NCBI RefSeq assembly: GCF_000023265.1
Contig: NC_013124.1
Span: forward strand, 1,678,001-1,742,000
DNA: 64,000 nucleotides
Source of the DNA: Acidimicrobium ferrooxidans DSM 10331
GTDB taxonomy: Bacteria; Actinomycetota; Acidimicrobiia; Acidimicrobiales; Acidimicrobiaceae
Direction of reading: 5' to 3'
The translations under genes were made by a program, and so were the position numbers. A model generated the notes under the pieces. That model had not been told where the DNA came from, searched no databases, and was given only the letters and a program-made list of their open reading frames with translations. Of the stretch, positions 55,148 to 63,692 are shown piece after piece; the stretch's first letter is position 1, and every line of letters starts with the position of its first letter.

Positions 55148-55517
55148 CTCCTTCGGTCATCCAGCAGGCACCGCCCGGTGCTCCCGATCACGTGACGTGA
55201 GAGGCGCGAGCAACGCTGGAACCCGCTGCGACCCTAGCAAGCCCGTCCGGTGCCGGTCGGTCAGTGCGTGGTCGATGGCAGGCCGGACCTTCAGCATGCG
55301 AGCGCTGCGCCCTCTGCGCGATCGCGGCCCGCAGCCACGGACGGCACCGTGCGAGCGGCCCTGTGAGCGCGGCGCGAGTCACGCACCGGCGAACATGGCC
55401 GGGAGCCGTCGTCGCGCGGCGTGCGAGCAGCGTGGCGAGAGTTCACCGACGACAAGCCACCGCTCACGCCTCGTGATCGCCGCGGCGGCCATGGACGTCC
55501 GTGACGTCACCGACGTC
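55148..55517. other. Intergenic region between acsA and gadB
   Basis: There is no supported gene. It contains the palindrome CACGTG near 55191 and a TAGGGT hexamer on the minus strand near 55234, which might belong to the gadB promoter. Confidence 0.35.
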
Positions 55518-57488
55518 TCATGCTCCCCTCGCCAGTTCGGCCTGGATCCGGGCAAGGACCTCGGGGTCCTCGAGGCCGGTGACATCACCGGTCGCCTTGC
55601 CATCGACGACCAGTTCGGCGAGCAGGCGGCGCACGATCTTGCCCGATCGAGTCCGCGGCATCGTCGACAGGACGTACACCGCGCCAGGGCGCGCGATCGG
55701 ACCGATCTCGCGCTCGAGCGCCGCAGCACACGTGGCCTCGTCGACACCGGTGGCGCCGGCGGCAACCGTCACGAAGGCGACGGGGACCTGGCCCTTCAGT
55801 GCGTCACTGACCCCGACGACTGCCGCCTCGGCCACACCCGGTACGAGGAGGAGCGCACTCTCCATCTCCATCGTCGAGAGTCGGTGTCCCGCGACGTTGA
55901 TGACACCATCGACGCGGCCGACGACCCAGACGTGGTCATCGTGATCGAGGAGGGCGGCGTCGGCGGTGTCGTAGCGTTCCGCACCGAAGCGCGTGAAGTA
56001 CTGCGCCCGATAGCGCGCCGGATCCCCCCAGATCGACCGCGCCAGCGTCGGGAACGGCGCCGTGAGCAGCAGGTAGCCGACTCGGTCTCGACCCACCGTT
56101 GCGCCTTCATCGTCGACGACGTCGAACCGATGACCAGGGAGCGCCATCCCGCACGACCCGGGCTTGGCGGGCGTGATGCCCACGGCACTCGAGGTCCACG
56201 CCGAACCGGTCTCGGATTGTCCGTAGGTGTTGTTGATCTCCACAGTGCCCGTGCCAACGTGCTCACGCACCCAGTGCCAGGTCGTCGCGTCGAGCGGCTC
56301 GCCGACGAGCGAGATCAGACGCAGCGACGAGAGATCGTGGCGCTCTGCCCAGCTCGCGCCCGCTCTCGCGAGCATGCGCAAGAACGTCGGGGCGGTGAAG
56401 ACCTTCGTGACGCGGTAGCGCTCGATGATGTCGTAGGCGCGATCGGGCTCCGGATAGTCCAGCGCACCTTCGTAGGCCAGCATCGTCGCCCCGGCGGCGA
56501 GGCCACCGACGAGCTCGAAGATCGGGAAGGTCAGCCATCCGGTGTCTGCGGTGCACCAGTACACGTCCTCCGGCCCGAGGTCGAGCGCCCACTGGACGTT
56601 GTGGTAGGTCCCGATGAGAAAGCCCACGCCTGCGTGCACGAGCCCCTTGGGTTTGGCCGTCGTGCCCGAGGTGTAAATGATGAAGCCCGGCTCGTTCGCC
56701 TCGACCGGCACCGGCTCCGCTCCGTCCGGATGCGCGGCGATGAGTTCGTCCCATGCGTGATCGCGCCCCGGTTGCATCGGGACCTCACCGTCGCCGAGCC
56801 GACGCACGACGATGACGTTGCGCACCGACGGCAACCGATCCAGGATGCCGTCCAAGGTCTCCTTCAATGGGATACGCCGCCCCCGGCGGTAGGTGCCGTC
56901 TGCGGTGATCACCACCTTGGCCCCGGTATCGACGATGCGATCGAACAGCGCTTGCGCCGAGAAGCCAGAGAAGATGATGTTGTAGATGGCGCCGATCCGG
57001 TAGCACGCGTGGACCGCGGCGAACGTCTCGAGCAGGTTCGGCAGGAAGATCGCGACGACGTCGCCCTTCGTCACGCCGAGATCAGTGAGCGCGGCCGCCA
57101 TGCGTGCGGTCTCGGAGGCGAGCTCCTGGTACGTCCAGCTGCGCTCGGCGCCATCCTCCCCGATCCACCGAATCGCCACGCGCTCTGGCTCGCGCCTCGC
57201 ATGGCGATCGATGCAGTTCACGCTCACGTTCATACGAGCCCCGGCAAAGAACCGAAATCCATCGGCAAGGCTGCCCTCGAGGGCGGGGGCTTCGTCGAAC
57301 CCATCGATCCACTCGAACGTGGCTGCAACCGAACGCCAGTAGCCCCCGAGATCCTCGATCGAGCGTTCGTAGAGCGCTCGGAACTCGTCGACGTTCGAGA
57401 CCGGCAGTCGACCAGACGGTGACAGGGACGGCTCCACCAGTTCGGCGGTTCGCACCATCGGGGGTAGCTCTGGCATTGGCTCGCTCAT
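55518..57488 (-). CDS. acsA: Acetyl-CoA synthetase-like acyl-CoA ligase
   Basis: The 656-residue AMP-forming ligase has the ACS N-terminal domain and the P-loop YTSGTTAKPKGLVH. The EINNTYGQSETG region corresponds to the ACS A5 motif, followed by GRVDGVINVAGHRLS and the catalytic Lys in PRTRSGKIVRR. It activates acetate, or possibly propionate, to the CoA thioester. The usual ACS WxTE pocket region reads VEINNTYGQSETG, so acyl specificity is uncertain. ATG 57488 has AGGGAGG upstream. Confidence 0.92.
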   Translation of the reverse strand: MSEPMPELPPMVRTAELVEPSLSPSGRLPVSNVDEFRALYERSIEDLGGYWRSVAATFEWIDGFDEAPALEGSLADGFRFFAGARMNVSVNCIDRHARREPERVAIRWIGEDGAERSWTYQELASETARMAAALTDLGVTKGDVVAIFLPNLLETFAAVHACYRIGAIYNIIFSGFSAQALFDRIVDTGAKVVITADGTYRRGRRIPLKETLDGILDRLPSVRNVIVVRRLGDGEVPMQPGRDHAWDELIAAHPDGAEPVPVEANEPGFIIYTSGTTAKPKGLVHAGVGFLIGTYHNVQWALDLGPEDVYWCTADTGWLTFPIFELVGGLAAGATMLAYEGALDYPEPDRAYDIIERYRVTKVFTAPTFLRMLARAGASWAERHDLSSLRLISLVGEPLDATTWHWVREHVGTGTVEINNTYGQSETGSAWTSSAVGITPAKPGSCGMALPGHRFDVVDDEGATVGRDRVGYLLLTAPFPTLARSIWGDPARYRAQYFTRFGAERYDTADAALLDHDDHVWVVGRVDGVINVAGHRLSTMEMESALLLVPGVAEAAVVGVSDALKGQVPVAFVTVAAGATGVDEATCAAALEREIGPIARPGAVYVLSTMPRTRSGKIVRRLLAELVVDGKATGDVTGLEDPEVLARIQAELARGA

Positions 57489-57523
57489 GGGCAGCACCTC
57501 CCTCGCTCCACGCTGGGCGGATG

Positions 57524-58732
57524 TTACCACGGCACGGCACGCGCGGCGAGGACCCGGGGCGCGACGCGCCGTGCGAGGCAGGCGGCCGCGGCGACCGCTC
57601 GTGGCTCGCTGGTCGCGAGGAACTCCACGCCGAGCGACCGGTCCCCACGTCGTACGGGGATGCTCGTGGCTGCAAGCTTCGCCAGGTTCGCCACGTGCAC
57701 TCGACCCACCTCGGTGGTGTCGTCGTCCGTCACGACGACCTCACCAGCTCTCGTCCTCGCCCCGCTCGACCCGACGGTGCTCGGTGCAAGCAGCGCGTCG
57801 AACTCGCCGGCCACCCGACGCACACGCGCGCTCGCCGCTCGGACCGCGTTCTCGGCGGCTACGAATGCCGCCACGATGCCGGTCGCGACCTCGCGAGCGG
57901 TGCGCTCGGTCTGCGTCGTTGCGATCGCCTCGAGCGCGCGCCGTGCCTCGACGAGCGACCACCACGGTGCGCAGAACGCGTCGTCGACGTCGATGCATTC
58001 GACCCCGTCCGCTTCCAGCGCGGAGGCGGCCTCGTCGAGGACTGCGTCTTCGTCCGTGCGAGCGCGTCCGGGCGTCACGCGGCCCCAGACCCCGATCCGC
58101 GTCGGACGCCACTGGCCGAGCGTGAACGGGGTGAGGAGCCGTCCCCGCCCCTCTGGGTCTCGAAGCACATCGATGGCCCATGCAGTCTCGGACAGCGTCG
58201 CGGCGACGACGCCGTCGCTCAGGCGCTCGGCGTCACCGAGCACCCACGGTCGCACGTGCACGCTCGCGAGTCCGACGTCGGCTGCTGCCACCCGCAGCGA
58301 CCCGAGGGCATCGGGGACCAACGCGAGCGGGACCGCACCGAGTGCGACCCGGCTCACCGCAGCGTCGAGGACACGGGTCGCGCAAGACTCGTCCACGACA
58401 CCGGGATCCTCGAGAGCAGGAAGCGGCCCCGAGCCCGTCGTCGACCACACGCGACCGACAACGACGGCTCCCAGACTCCGGGCCCTCGCGACGACTCCCT
58501 CGCCATCTGACAGACGAGCATCGACGAGCACGGGGACACCAGCGAGCGGGCGAGACGGCGACGGGGCGACACCGTCGAGCGCACGAGCCTCCTCGAGCGC
58601 CGCGTCGTCGAGCGACACAGCGATGGGGTCGGGGCGTTGCTCGAGGGAGCGAAGCTGCGCGCGAGAGGCAACGACGACCTCGCTCGCGCAGCGACGTCGG
58701 TGGACGAGGTCGTCGAGGACCTCGAAGAGCAC
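57524..58732 (-). CDS. Amidase-signature homologue lacking the catalytic triad
   Basis: The 402-residue protein follows the amidase-signature fold at several points: PLAGVPVLVD, ARSLGAVVVGRVWST, VALGAVPLALVPDALGSLRV and an FDALLAPST strand near the end. The triad is lost. The Lys of the PVxVKD motif is absent (VLVDAR), and the GGSSGG serine loop is replaced by DESCATRVLD. It is also shorter than typical GatA-like amidases. The frame is long and intact with normal composition, so it may be a maintained non-enzymatic protein. GTG 58732 lies nine bases after the upstream gene. Confidence 0.6.
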   Translation of the reverse strand: MLFEVLDDLVHRRRCASEVVVASRAQLRSLEQRPDPIAVSLDDAALEEARALDGVAPSPSRPLAGVPVLVDARLSDGEGVVARARSLGAVVVGRVWSTTGSGPLPALEDPGVVDESCATRVLDAAVSRVALGAVPLALVPDALGSLRVAAADVGLASVHVRPWVLGDAERLSDGVVAATLSETAWAIDVLRDPEGRGRLLTPFTLGQWRPTRIGVWGRVTPGRARTDEDAVLDEAASALEADGVECIDVDDAFCAPWWSLVEARRALEAIATTQTERTAREVATGIVAAFVAAENAVRAASARVRRVAGEFDALLAPSTVGSSGARTRAGEVVVTDDDTTEVGRVHVANLAKLAATSIPVRRGDRSLGVEFLATSEPRAVAAAACLARRVAPRVLAARAVPW

Positions 58733-58741
58733 GTGCTCGAC

Positions 58742-59422
58742 CTATGCGCCCTGAATCGGCGGGAGGCTGCCGTCAGCAAGGCCCTCGGCCATCGCCCAGC
58801 CGAAGGCGATGAGCACGTCGGCGTCACCCTCTTTGCAGCAGGTGAACACCTCATCGAAACCCGTCGGCGTCGCGTCCGAGAGACGGTAGACCACGAAACC
58901 GACCGGCCGCTCTCCGCTCACCGCACCCGAGGTGCGGTCGTCAAGGCCAGAATCGAGCCCAAAGCGCTTGGCGAGCCGTCGCGACCAGGCTCGCTCCTCT
59001 CCTGTCGGACGATGCCCGGGTCGCGGAACCACGTCCTCAAGACCAGCAAGCAGGTCGTAGCCGGTCGGGGAGCCGAGCTTGGCCGCGACGAGCACATCCT
59101 CGTCAGGGAACGCGAGCAGCGCGCGCTCGTAGGCCTCGTGGAGCAGACTGGCCAAGGTGAGGGGCTCGTGCTCCTTCGGCGTCGTGACCGCCAGCTCGAT
59201 GAGCACGCAGGGCGTGCCGCCGATACGTTCGAGGGTGAAGAGCATCCCGCCAACGAGCTGCTCATCATCGGCGGCGAGGGCACAGAGCACCCACGCTTCT
59301 CGCTCGGCCTCCAAGAACTCAGGGGTCAAGGTCACGCCGTGCGCTGCTGCCAGCGCACCGAGCGCGTGCAGCTCCTCGTCCGTCAGTGCGGTGCAATCCT
59401 TCGTGATCGTCTCGATCGCCAT
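58742..59422 (-). CDS. Unknown protein, possible acetyltransferase fold
   Basis: The 226-residue soluble protein starts AIETITKDCTALTDEELHAL. Segments such as LVGGMLFTLERIGGTPCVLIELAV and VGFVVYRLSD alternate strands and helices as in GNAT-type folds, but no acetyl-CoA P-loop is clear. The ATG has AGGGAGC upstream. It is directly upstream of the amidase-like gene on the same strand. I cannot assign a function. Confidence 0.6.
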   Translation of the reverse strand: MAIETITKDCTALTDEELHALGALAAAHGVTLTPEFLEAEREAWVLCALAADDEQLVGGMLFTLERIGGTPCVLIELAVTTPKEHEPLTLASLLHEAYERALLAFPDEDVLVAAKLGSPTGYDLLAGLEDVVPRPGHRPTGEERAWSRRLAKRFGLDSGLDDRTSGAVSGERPVGFVVYRLSDATPTGFDEVFTCCKEGDADVLIAFGWAMAEGLADGSLPPIQGA

Positions 59423-59503
59423 GGCGCTCCTGCTCCCTCGAGTCGACGGCCCCTCCAGTTTACCCGCCCTGGCGTCGCGGCGAGGGCGATGCCACCCGCG
59501 CCG

Positions 59504-59509
59504 TAGGCT
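59504..59509 (+). promoter_or_regulatory. -10 hexamer TAGGCT, leaderless start of queF
   Basis: TAGGCT, six bases, then GTG 59516. It would drive queF and the two transporter genes coupled to it. Confidence 0.55.
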
Positions 59510-59515
59510 GGGATC

Positions 59516-59983
59516 GTGGACGACTCGATCACGCTGCAGGCACTGGGTTCATCGCGGCAGACGTATGCCTACGACGACCCTGACCCATCTGTGCTCGAGA
59601 CCTTCCCGACGCCACAGCCCTCCGGCGGGCTCGTCATCCGGCTCTTCGCCCTCGAGTTCACGAGCCTGTGTCCGGTGACCGGCCAGCCCGACTATGGCCA
59701 GCTCGACATCGTCTACGTGCCGGGGCCTCGTTGCGTCGAGTCGAAGAGCCTCAAGCTCTACCTCATGCGCTTTCGGAACCACGGAGCCTTCCATGAGGCC
59801 TGCGTCGCGCAGGTCGCGCAGGATCTTGCCTCCGTCCTCGCTCCTCGCTATCTTCGGGTAATCGGCCGCTTCAACGCGCGCGGAGGCATCGCGATCTGGC
59901 CGCTCCGTGAGGTCGTCGCCGACCACGAGGACCCGGCTGCCCTCCGAGCGCTCGTCGATCTGGACAACGGAGCGCGTCCATGA
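59516..59983 (+). CDS. queF: NADPH-dependent preQ0 reductase QueF
   Basis: The 155-residue unimodular (YkvM-type) QueF reduces the nitrile preQ0 to the amine preQ1 in queuosine synthesis. The active-site Cys is residue 52 in FTSLCPVTGQPDYG; the substrate segment CVESKSLKLYLMRFRNHGAF and the later GRFNARGGI region are intact. The TGA overlaps the next ATG as ATGA. No queC, queD or queE is in this window. Confidence 0.94.
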   Translation: MDDSITLQALGSSRQTYAYDDPDPSVLETFPTPQPSGGLVIRLFALEFTSLCPVTGQPDYGQLDIVYVPGPRCVESKSLKLYLMRFRNHGAFHEACVAQVAQDLASVLAPRYLRVIGRFNARGGIAIWPLREVVADHEDPAALRALVDLDNGARP

Positions 59984-60552
59984 GAGGCATCGATCGATCG
60001 CGTCTCGCACTCGCCATCGCGGGTGCGGCGGTCTACGTGGGATCCATCGTCCTCGCCAACTGGATGCTGCTCCACGTCGGCGCTCCGGGCCCGGGGGCAC
60101 GTGTGCTCCCCGTGGGCTTCGGGCTCGAGGCCCCGAGTGGGGTCTACGTCGCAGCACTCGCCTTCATCGCGCGCGATCTCGTCCAGCGCTACGCGGGTCC
60201 GAGGGTCGCCGTCGCGGCCATCGTCATCGGAGCGGCGCTCTCAGCGCTCGTCTCCACGGCGACGCTCGCGTTCGCATCGGGCGCGACGTTCCTCTTGTCC
60301 GAGTCGACCGACTTCCTGCTCTTCCAACCGCTCCAACGTCGCACGCTCCCCGGCGCGGTGTTCACCGCTGGACTCGCAGCGATCGTGGTGGACTCGGTGG
60401 TGTTCCTCACGCTCGCAGGCATTCCGCTCCACGCTGCGCTTCCAGGGCAACTGCTCGGCAAGTTCTGGATCGTCCTCGTGGGCAGCGCCGCCACCATCGG
60501 GCTGCGACGCGTGACCCCCGCACCGTCGCTTCGTCCTCGCGCCGCGTCATGA
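59980..60552 (+). CDS. VUT/YhhQ-type queuosine precursor transporter
   Basis: The 190-residue membrane protein has about six hydrophobic helices. Family features are VYVGSIVLANWML, GVYVAALAFIARDLVQR (the ARDxxQ segment) and a late VDSVVFLTLAG. VUT/YhhQ proteins take up queuosine precursors such as preQ0 or preQ1. Coupling to queF by a 4-bp overlap strongly supports that role here. Its own 3' end overlaps the next gene as ATGA. Confidence 0.85.
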   Translation: MRGIDRSRLALAIAGAAVYVGSIVLANWMLLHVGAPGPGARVLPVGFGLEAPSGVYVAALAFIARDLVQRYAGPRVAVAAIVIGAALSALVSTATLAFASGATFLLSESTDFLLFQPLQRRTLPGAVFTAGLAAIVVDSVVFLTLAGIPLHAALPGQLLGKFWIVLVGSAATIGLRRVTPAPSLRPRAAS

Positions 60553-61496
60553 ACCACCTCGACCACCGTCAGCGAACGCTCGGCATCATCGCCCTCGCTG
60601 GTGCCTCGGCGATCTGGGGCGGCATGTACGTCGCGACCGCCGCCCTCATGCGCCAGACCCCGCCACTCGTCGTCCTCGAGCTGCGCGAGGCGATCGCAGG
60701 TTTGATCCTGGTTCCGATCGCATGGCGATCAGGGCGGTTGCGCATCGCTCGCGGCGACCTCGCCCTTGCGGCAGCGATCGGCATCGTGGGTTTCACCGTC
60801 TCGATCGGCCTGCAGCTCGAAGGCACGCACATCGCTGGGGCCGCACTCGGTTCGCTCATCACCGCATCGTCGCCGGTGCTCATTGCGCTCCTCGGGAGGG
60901 TCTGGCTGCGGGAGCGACTCCCATGGCCCAAGCTCGTGGCGATCCTCGTCGCCGTCGGGGGTGTGGCGCTCATCGCCGGCCATCCGCCAGGGGGACCCCA
61001 GGTCGAGCCCGGGATCATCGACCTCGCAGGGGCGGCCCTCGCTTGGGCGATCTACACGGTCGGATCGGCGCACCTGACCCGCCGCTACGACGCCCTCGGA
61101 GTCTTGGCGATCGCCTGCATCGTCGGCTCCGTGACGAGCCTCCCCTTCGCACTGGCGTCGGCCAGCCACGCAGCGCATCCGCTCCCGACGACGCTCGTGG
61201 CGTGGCTCGAAGTCGCCTACATCTCCATCGCAGGAATGGCGCTCGCCTTCTTCCTCTGGAACTGGGGGTTCGGTCGAGTCGATGCCGCCGTCGGGGGATC
61301 CATGCTGCTCTTCCAGCCGCTCGTGGGCGTCGTCCTCGGCATCGTACTGCTCGCAGAACCGATCACTCTCACCCTGGTGTTCGGCGGCTTCCTCGTCGTC
61401 GCCGGCGTCTCAGGAGCCGTGGCGATCGCCACACCGAGAGTCCAGCTTGCGACGAACGCGTCACCTGAGGCACCCCAGTCGGGGATTCGCACGTAG
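60549..61496 (+). CDS. EamA/DMT-family transporter
   Basis: The 315-residue protein has ten predicted helices in two EamA repeats, the first starting GIIALAGASAIWGGMYVATA and the second near GIIDLAGAALAWAIYTVGSA. DMT proteins export or exchange small metabolites. It is the third gene of the queF operon, with an ATGA overlap to the VUT gene, so a substrate linked to deazaguanines is conceivable but unproven. Confidence 0.88.
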   Translation: MNHLDHRQRTLGIIALAGASAIWGGMYVATAALMRQTPPLVVLELREAIAGLILVPIAWRSGRLRIARGDLALAAAIGIVGFTVSIGLQLEGTHIAGAALGSLITASSPVLIALLGRVWLRERLPWPKLVAILVAVGGVALIAGHPPGGPQVEPGIIDLAGAALAWAIYTVGSAHLTRRYDALGVLAIACIVGSVTSLPFALASASHAAHPLPTTLVAWLEVAYISIAGMALAFFLWNWGFGRVDAAVGGSMLLFQPLVGVVLGIVLLAEPITLTLVFGGFLVVAGVSGAVAIATPRVQLATNASPEAPQSGIRT

Positions 61497-61599
61497 CCGT
61501 CACCCCGTCAGGCCCCGACCACATGCTCGACCGAGTTCGCGACGCTCGCGAGACCACGCCGGAGCGGGTACGGCCCTGGCTCGGAGCACATCGTCCTTG

Positions 61600-61680
61600 T
61601 CAGCGAGATCGGAGCCATCTCGCACGAGCAGGACGGAACCTACGGCAGCCCCAGGATGACCCACGAGATGCGACTCGTGG
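61600..61680 (+). pseudogene. IS3 orfB fragment
   Basis: The frame gives VSEIGAISHEQDGTYGSPRM and THEMR, the HTH_21 region of IS3-type OrfB (relatives read AIHxxxxGTYGSPR). Nothing of the catalytic core follows. Confidence 0.55.
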
Positions 61681-62084
61681 CGGCTGCTTCTTCAACCACC
61701 AGTGCCCGTGACCGGCCCTGCGACCGAGTCCACCCTGAAGGCGAGACTTGACGCCCTCCCGCCACGGCTCGGTCACGGCGGGCGCCGATGACCGAGAGCG
61801 CGTCGAGCCTCCGACTCCCGGACGCGAGGATCCGTCGCTGGGTGGCGGCGTCGGGGTGGCAGCGCGTGGCCGAGCTGAGGCAGGCGACAGATCCGTGGGC
61901 TCGCGTCGTGTTGGCGCGATGCCGTTCGTGTGCGACGAGCGCCCGGGGCTCCTGCACGGCGGCGGACGGTCCCCGTCGAGCACCTCCTCTCGGACCTGGG
62001 CGTTCAGCGGCTTGCCTCGCAGAGGCCGCGCTGCCACGGCGATGCGGCATCGGGGAGCCACGGAGTCACCCCGAGTTCCGCTGC
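61681..62084. other. No recognisable gene
   Basis: There are several overlapping frames, none with a motif or ribosome site. It lies between IS3 debris and the truncated resolvase and is probably decayed mobile DNA. Confidence 0.4.
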
Positions 62085-62447
62085 TCAGTGAGCGAGCACG
62101 CCCGCGACGGACAGGCGCAAGGTGGAGAGCGGGTCGGAGTGGCCAGGTCGGACGGCCATGTTATCCGTGACGAAGCGGACCGTGACGCCCTTGTCATTGA
62201 GCTGGGGGACGAGGGCTCGCAGGTCGTCGAGGTTGCGCGCCGAACGATCCAGCGAGTGGACGACGACCTCGTCGCCCTCGCGGAGGTAGGCGATGAGGTC
62301 GCGCAGGGCCGGGCGGTCGACCCGAGCGCCGGAGACGTGGTCCACGAAGACACGGTCGGTGTGGACGCCGACCAGCTGGCGCTCGACCGACCGATCAACC
62401 GAACTCACATGAACGTAGCCGACGACCCGCCCTGAGGCCTCGCTCAC
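62085..62447 (-). pseudogene. Serine recombinase, truncated after the catalytic domain
   Basis: The 120-residue product has the resolvase/invertase N-terminal domain: VVGYVHVSSVDRSVERQL with the nucleophile Ser near residue 15, then DRPALRDLIAYLREGDEVVV and HSLDRSARNLDDLRAL. It ends LSVAGVLAH at a stop where the family continues LSVxGAFAEFER and a DNA-binding domain. It lacks the long helix and HTH, so it is probably inactive. GTG 62447 is 17 bases past the doc stop. Confidence 0.8.
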
Positions 62448-62463
62448 GAGAGCGCGCCTACCC

Positions 62464-62904
62464 TCAGCGTGAGCCAGGAGACGAGTGCCACGGTCGGGAG
62501 TGGACGGTCGCGGCGACGAAGGCTCGCAGGTGGTGGGCCAACGTCTCACGGTCGATGGCTCCCTCGGCGACCTTCCAGACGAGGTCCTCGAGCTCGTTGT
62601 CGGACGCCAGCAGCACGTGGCCGTTGAGCCGGACAAACAGCTCCGTCGTCACGACCGCACAGCGCTTGTTGCCGTTGGGGAGTGGGTGGTTGGCGACCAG
62701 GCGCTCAAGCAGCACCGCGGCCTTGGTAGGCACGGTCGGGTAGGCCTCCACGCCCCCGAGGCCGGCTCGAGGCGCTGCGAGCGCTGAGTCAGCGAGTTGA
62801 CCTGCCGGGCCAGCGAGGATCGACCTTACCGTGGCCTCGTCGAGGCCGAGCGTGGCCTGCACGACGACGGCGTAGTCGGCGAGGTCGAGGTAGCGGACCG
62901 TCAC
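62464..62904 (-). CDS. doc: Doc-type Fic toxin
   Basis: The 146-residue protein has the Doc motif HPLPNGNKR at residues 73-81; the family consensus is HxFxx(A/G)NKR, so Leu replaces Phe. The N-terminus VRYLDLADYAVVVQATLG and the LASDNELEDLVWKVAEG tail fit death-on-curing proteins, which phosphorylate EF-Tu. The GTG overlaps the end of a damaged antitoxin frame as ATGTGA. The toxin is intact but its Phe-to-Leu change may weaken it. Confidence 0.85.
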   Translation of the reverse strand: MTVRYLDLADYAVVVQATLGLDEATVRSILAGPAGQLADSALAAPRAGLGGVEAYPTVPTKAAVLLERLVANHPLPNGNKRCAVVTTELFVRLNGHVLLASDNELEDLVWKVAEGAIDRETLAHHLRAFVAATVHSRPWHSSPGSR

Positions 62905-63074
62905 ATCGTGGCGAGGCGCTCGAGGAGCCCCTTGCGCTCCTCGATGATGCCTCGTAGCATCGCCAAGTACCCGGGGTCGGCGCGGCGCTCGCGCGCACGA
63001 GCGATGACGTCGTCGATGGTCTCGACGGGCCTGGGTGCAGCCTCGACACAGCGGGTGAGGTCCTAGCTGGCCAT
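62901..63074 (-). pseudogene. Doc antitoxin frame with an early stop
   Basis: An ATG at 63074 is followed after three codons by TAG (63065-63063). Beyond it the frame stays open: DLTRCVEAAPRPVETIDDVI, ARARERRADPGYLAMLRGII and EERKGLLERLATM. This looks like a small antitoxin placed directly before doc. It is either dead by nonsense mutation or translated from an internal start such as TTG or ATG near codon 37-40, which would remove the DNA-binding half. Confidence 0.55.
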
Positions 63075-63184
63075 GATCGAACACACCCCCTCCCTGCGCC
63101 GACGTCCGCCAACTCATCGAGCCGATGTCAGCACACCGTAGCAGAACGAGCTGGGGGGCGTCGGCGGCTGCTGTCGCCTTTGGT

Positions 63185-63583
63185 CTACAACATCGCCGCG
63201 ACAGCTGTCGCCACAGGAGGAGTGAATCCCACGGCGACAGGATCCCGTGGGGAGCGCGAGATCGCGGCCGGTACACCCTGAGGCGACGTCGGTGGAAGCT
63301 CATTGCTGGGGGCGACCATGTCGTCGACGAGTTTGCATACCTTGGTCGAGCGCTCGAGGCGGTAGTCAAGTTCCGACCACGCCTCGCCAAGTTCCTCGGC
63401 GCGTCGGCCCTGGTAGCTCTTGATGAAGCGCCCGACGCGGGCGTCGAACTGGATGCGATCGCCAGGCTGGAGCTCGAGGCGCGCGAGCGACGCGCCGTAC
63501 GTGAACCAGAGGTGGTCCGTGACTACCTCTCCCGTCGTGACGAGACGGACATCGAGGAGCAGAATCGAGCGCTCTGGCCCCAT
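63185..63583 (-). CDS. Unknown protein of mobile-element type, possibly frameshifted
   Basis: The 132-residue product reads GPERSILLLDVRLVTTGEVV, then TDHLWFTYGASLARLELQPG, DRIQFDARVGRFIKSYQGRR and DYRLERSTKVCKLVD. I do not know a named family, though similar small proteins occur in conjugative elements and phages. Upstream of the ATG the frame reads GDVGLFDSKPGW back to a TGA at about 63620, while an ATG at 63677 opens MGRTRGNDWHD in another frame. The two may once have been one gene. Confidence 0.5.
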   Translation of the reverse strand: MGPERSILLLDVRLVTTGEVVTDHLWFTYGASLARLELQPGDRIQFDARVGRFIKSYQGRRAEELGEAWSELDYRLERSTKVCKLVDDMVAPSNELPPTSPQGVPAAISRSPRDPVAVGFTPPVATAVAAML

Positions 63584-63692
63584 CCAGCCAGGTTTGGAGT
63601 CGAAGAGCCCTACGTCGCCTCAAAGCGTGATCGTTGTCCGACGTGTCGTGCCAGTCGTTCCCTCGTGTCCGTCCCATTAGGGCGGGCCTGGC

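Noticed and set aside
59516-61496. A 7-deazaguanine DNA-modification (dpd) island around queF
   Set aside because: No dpdA-like or restriction genes are near; the neighbours are two transporters.
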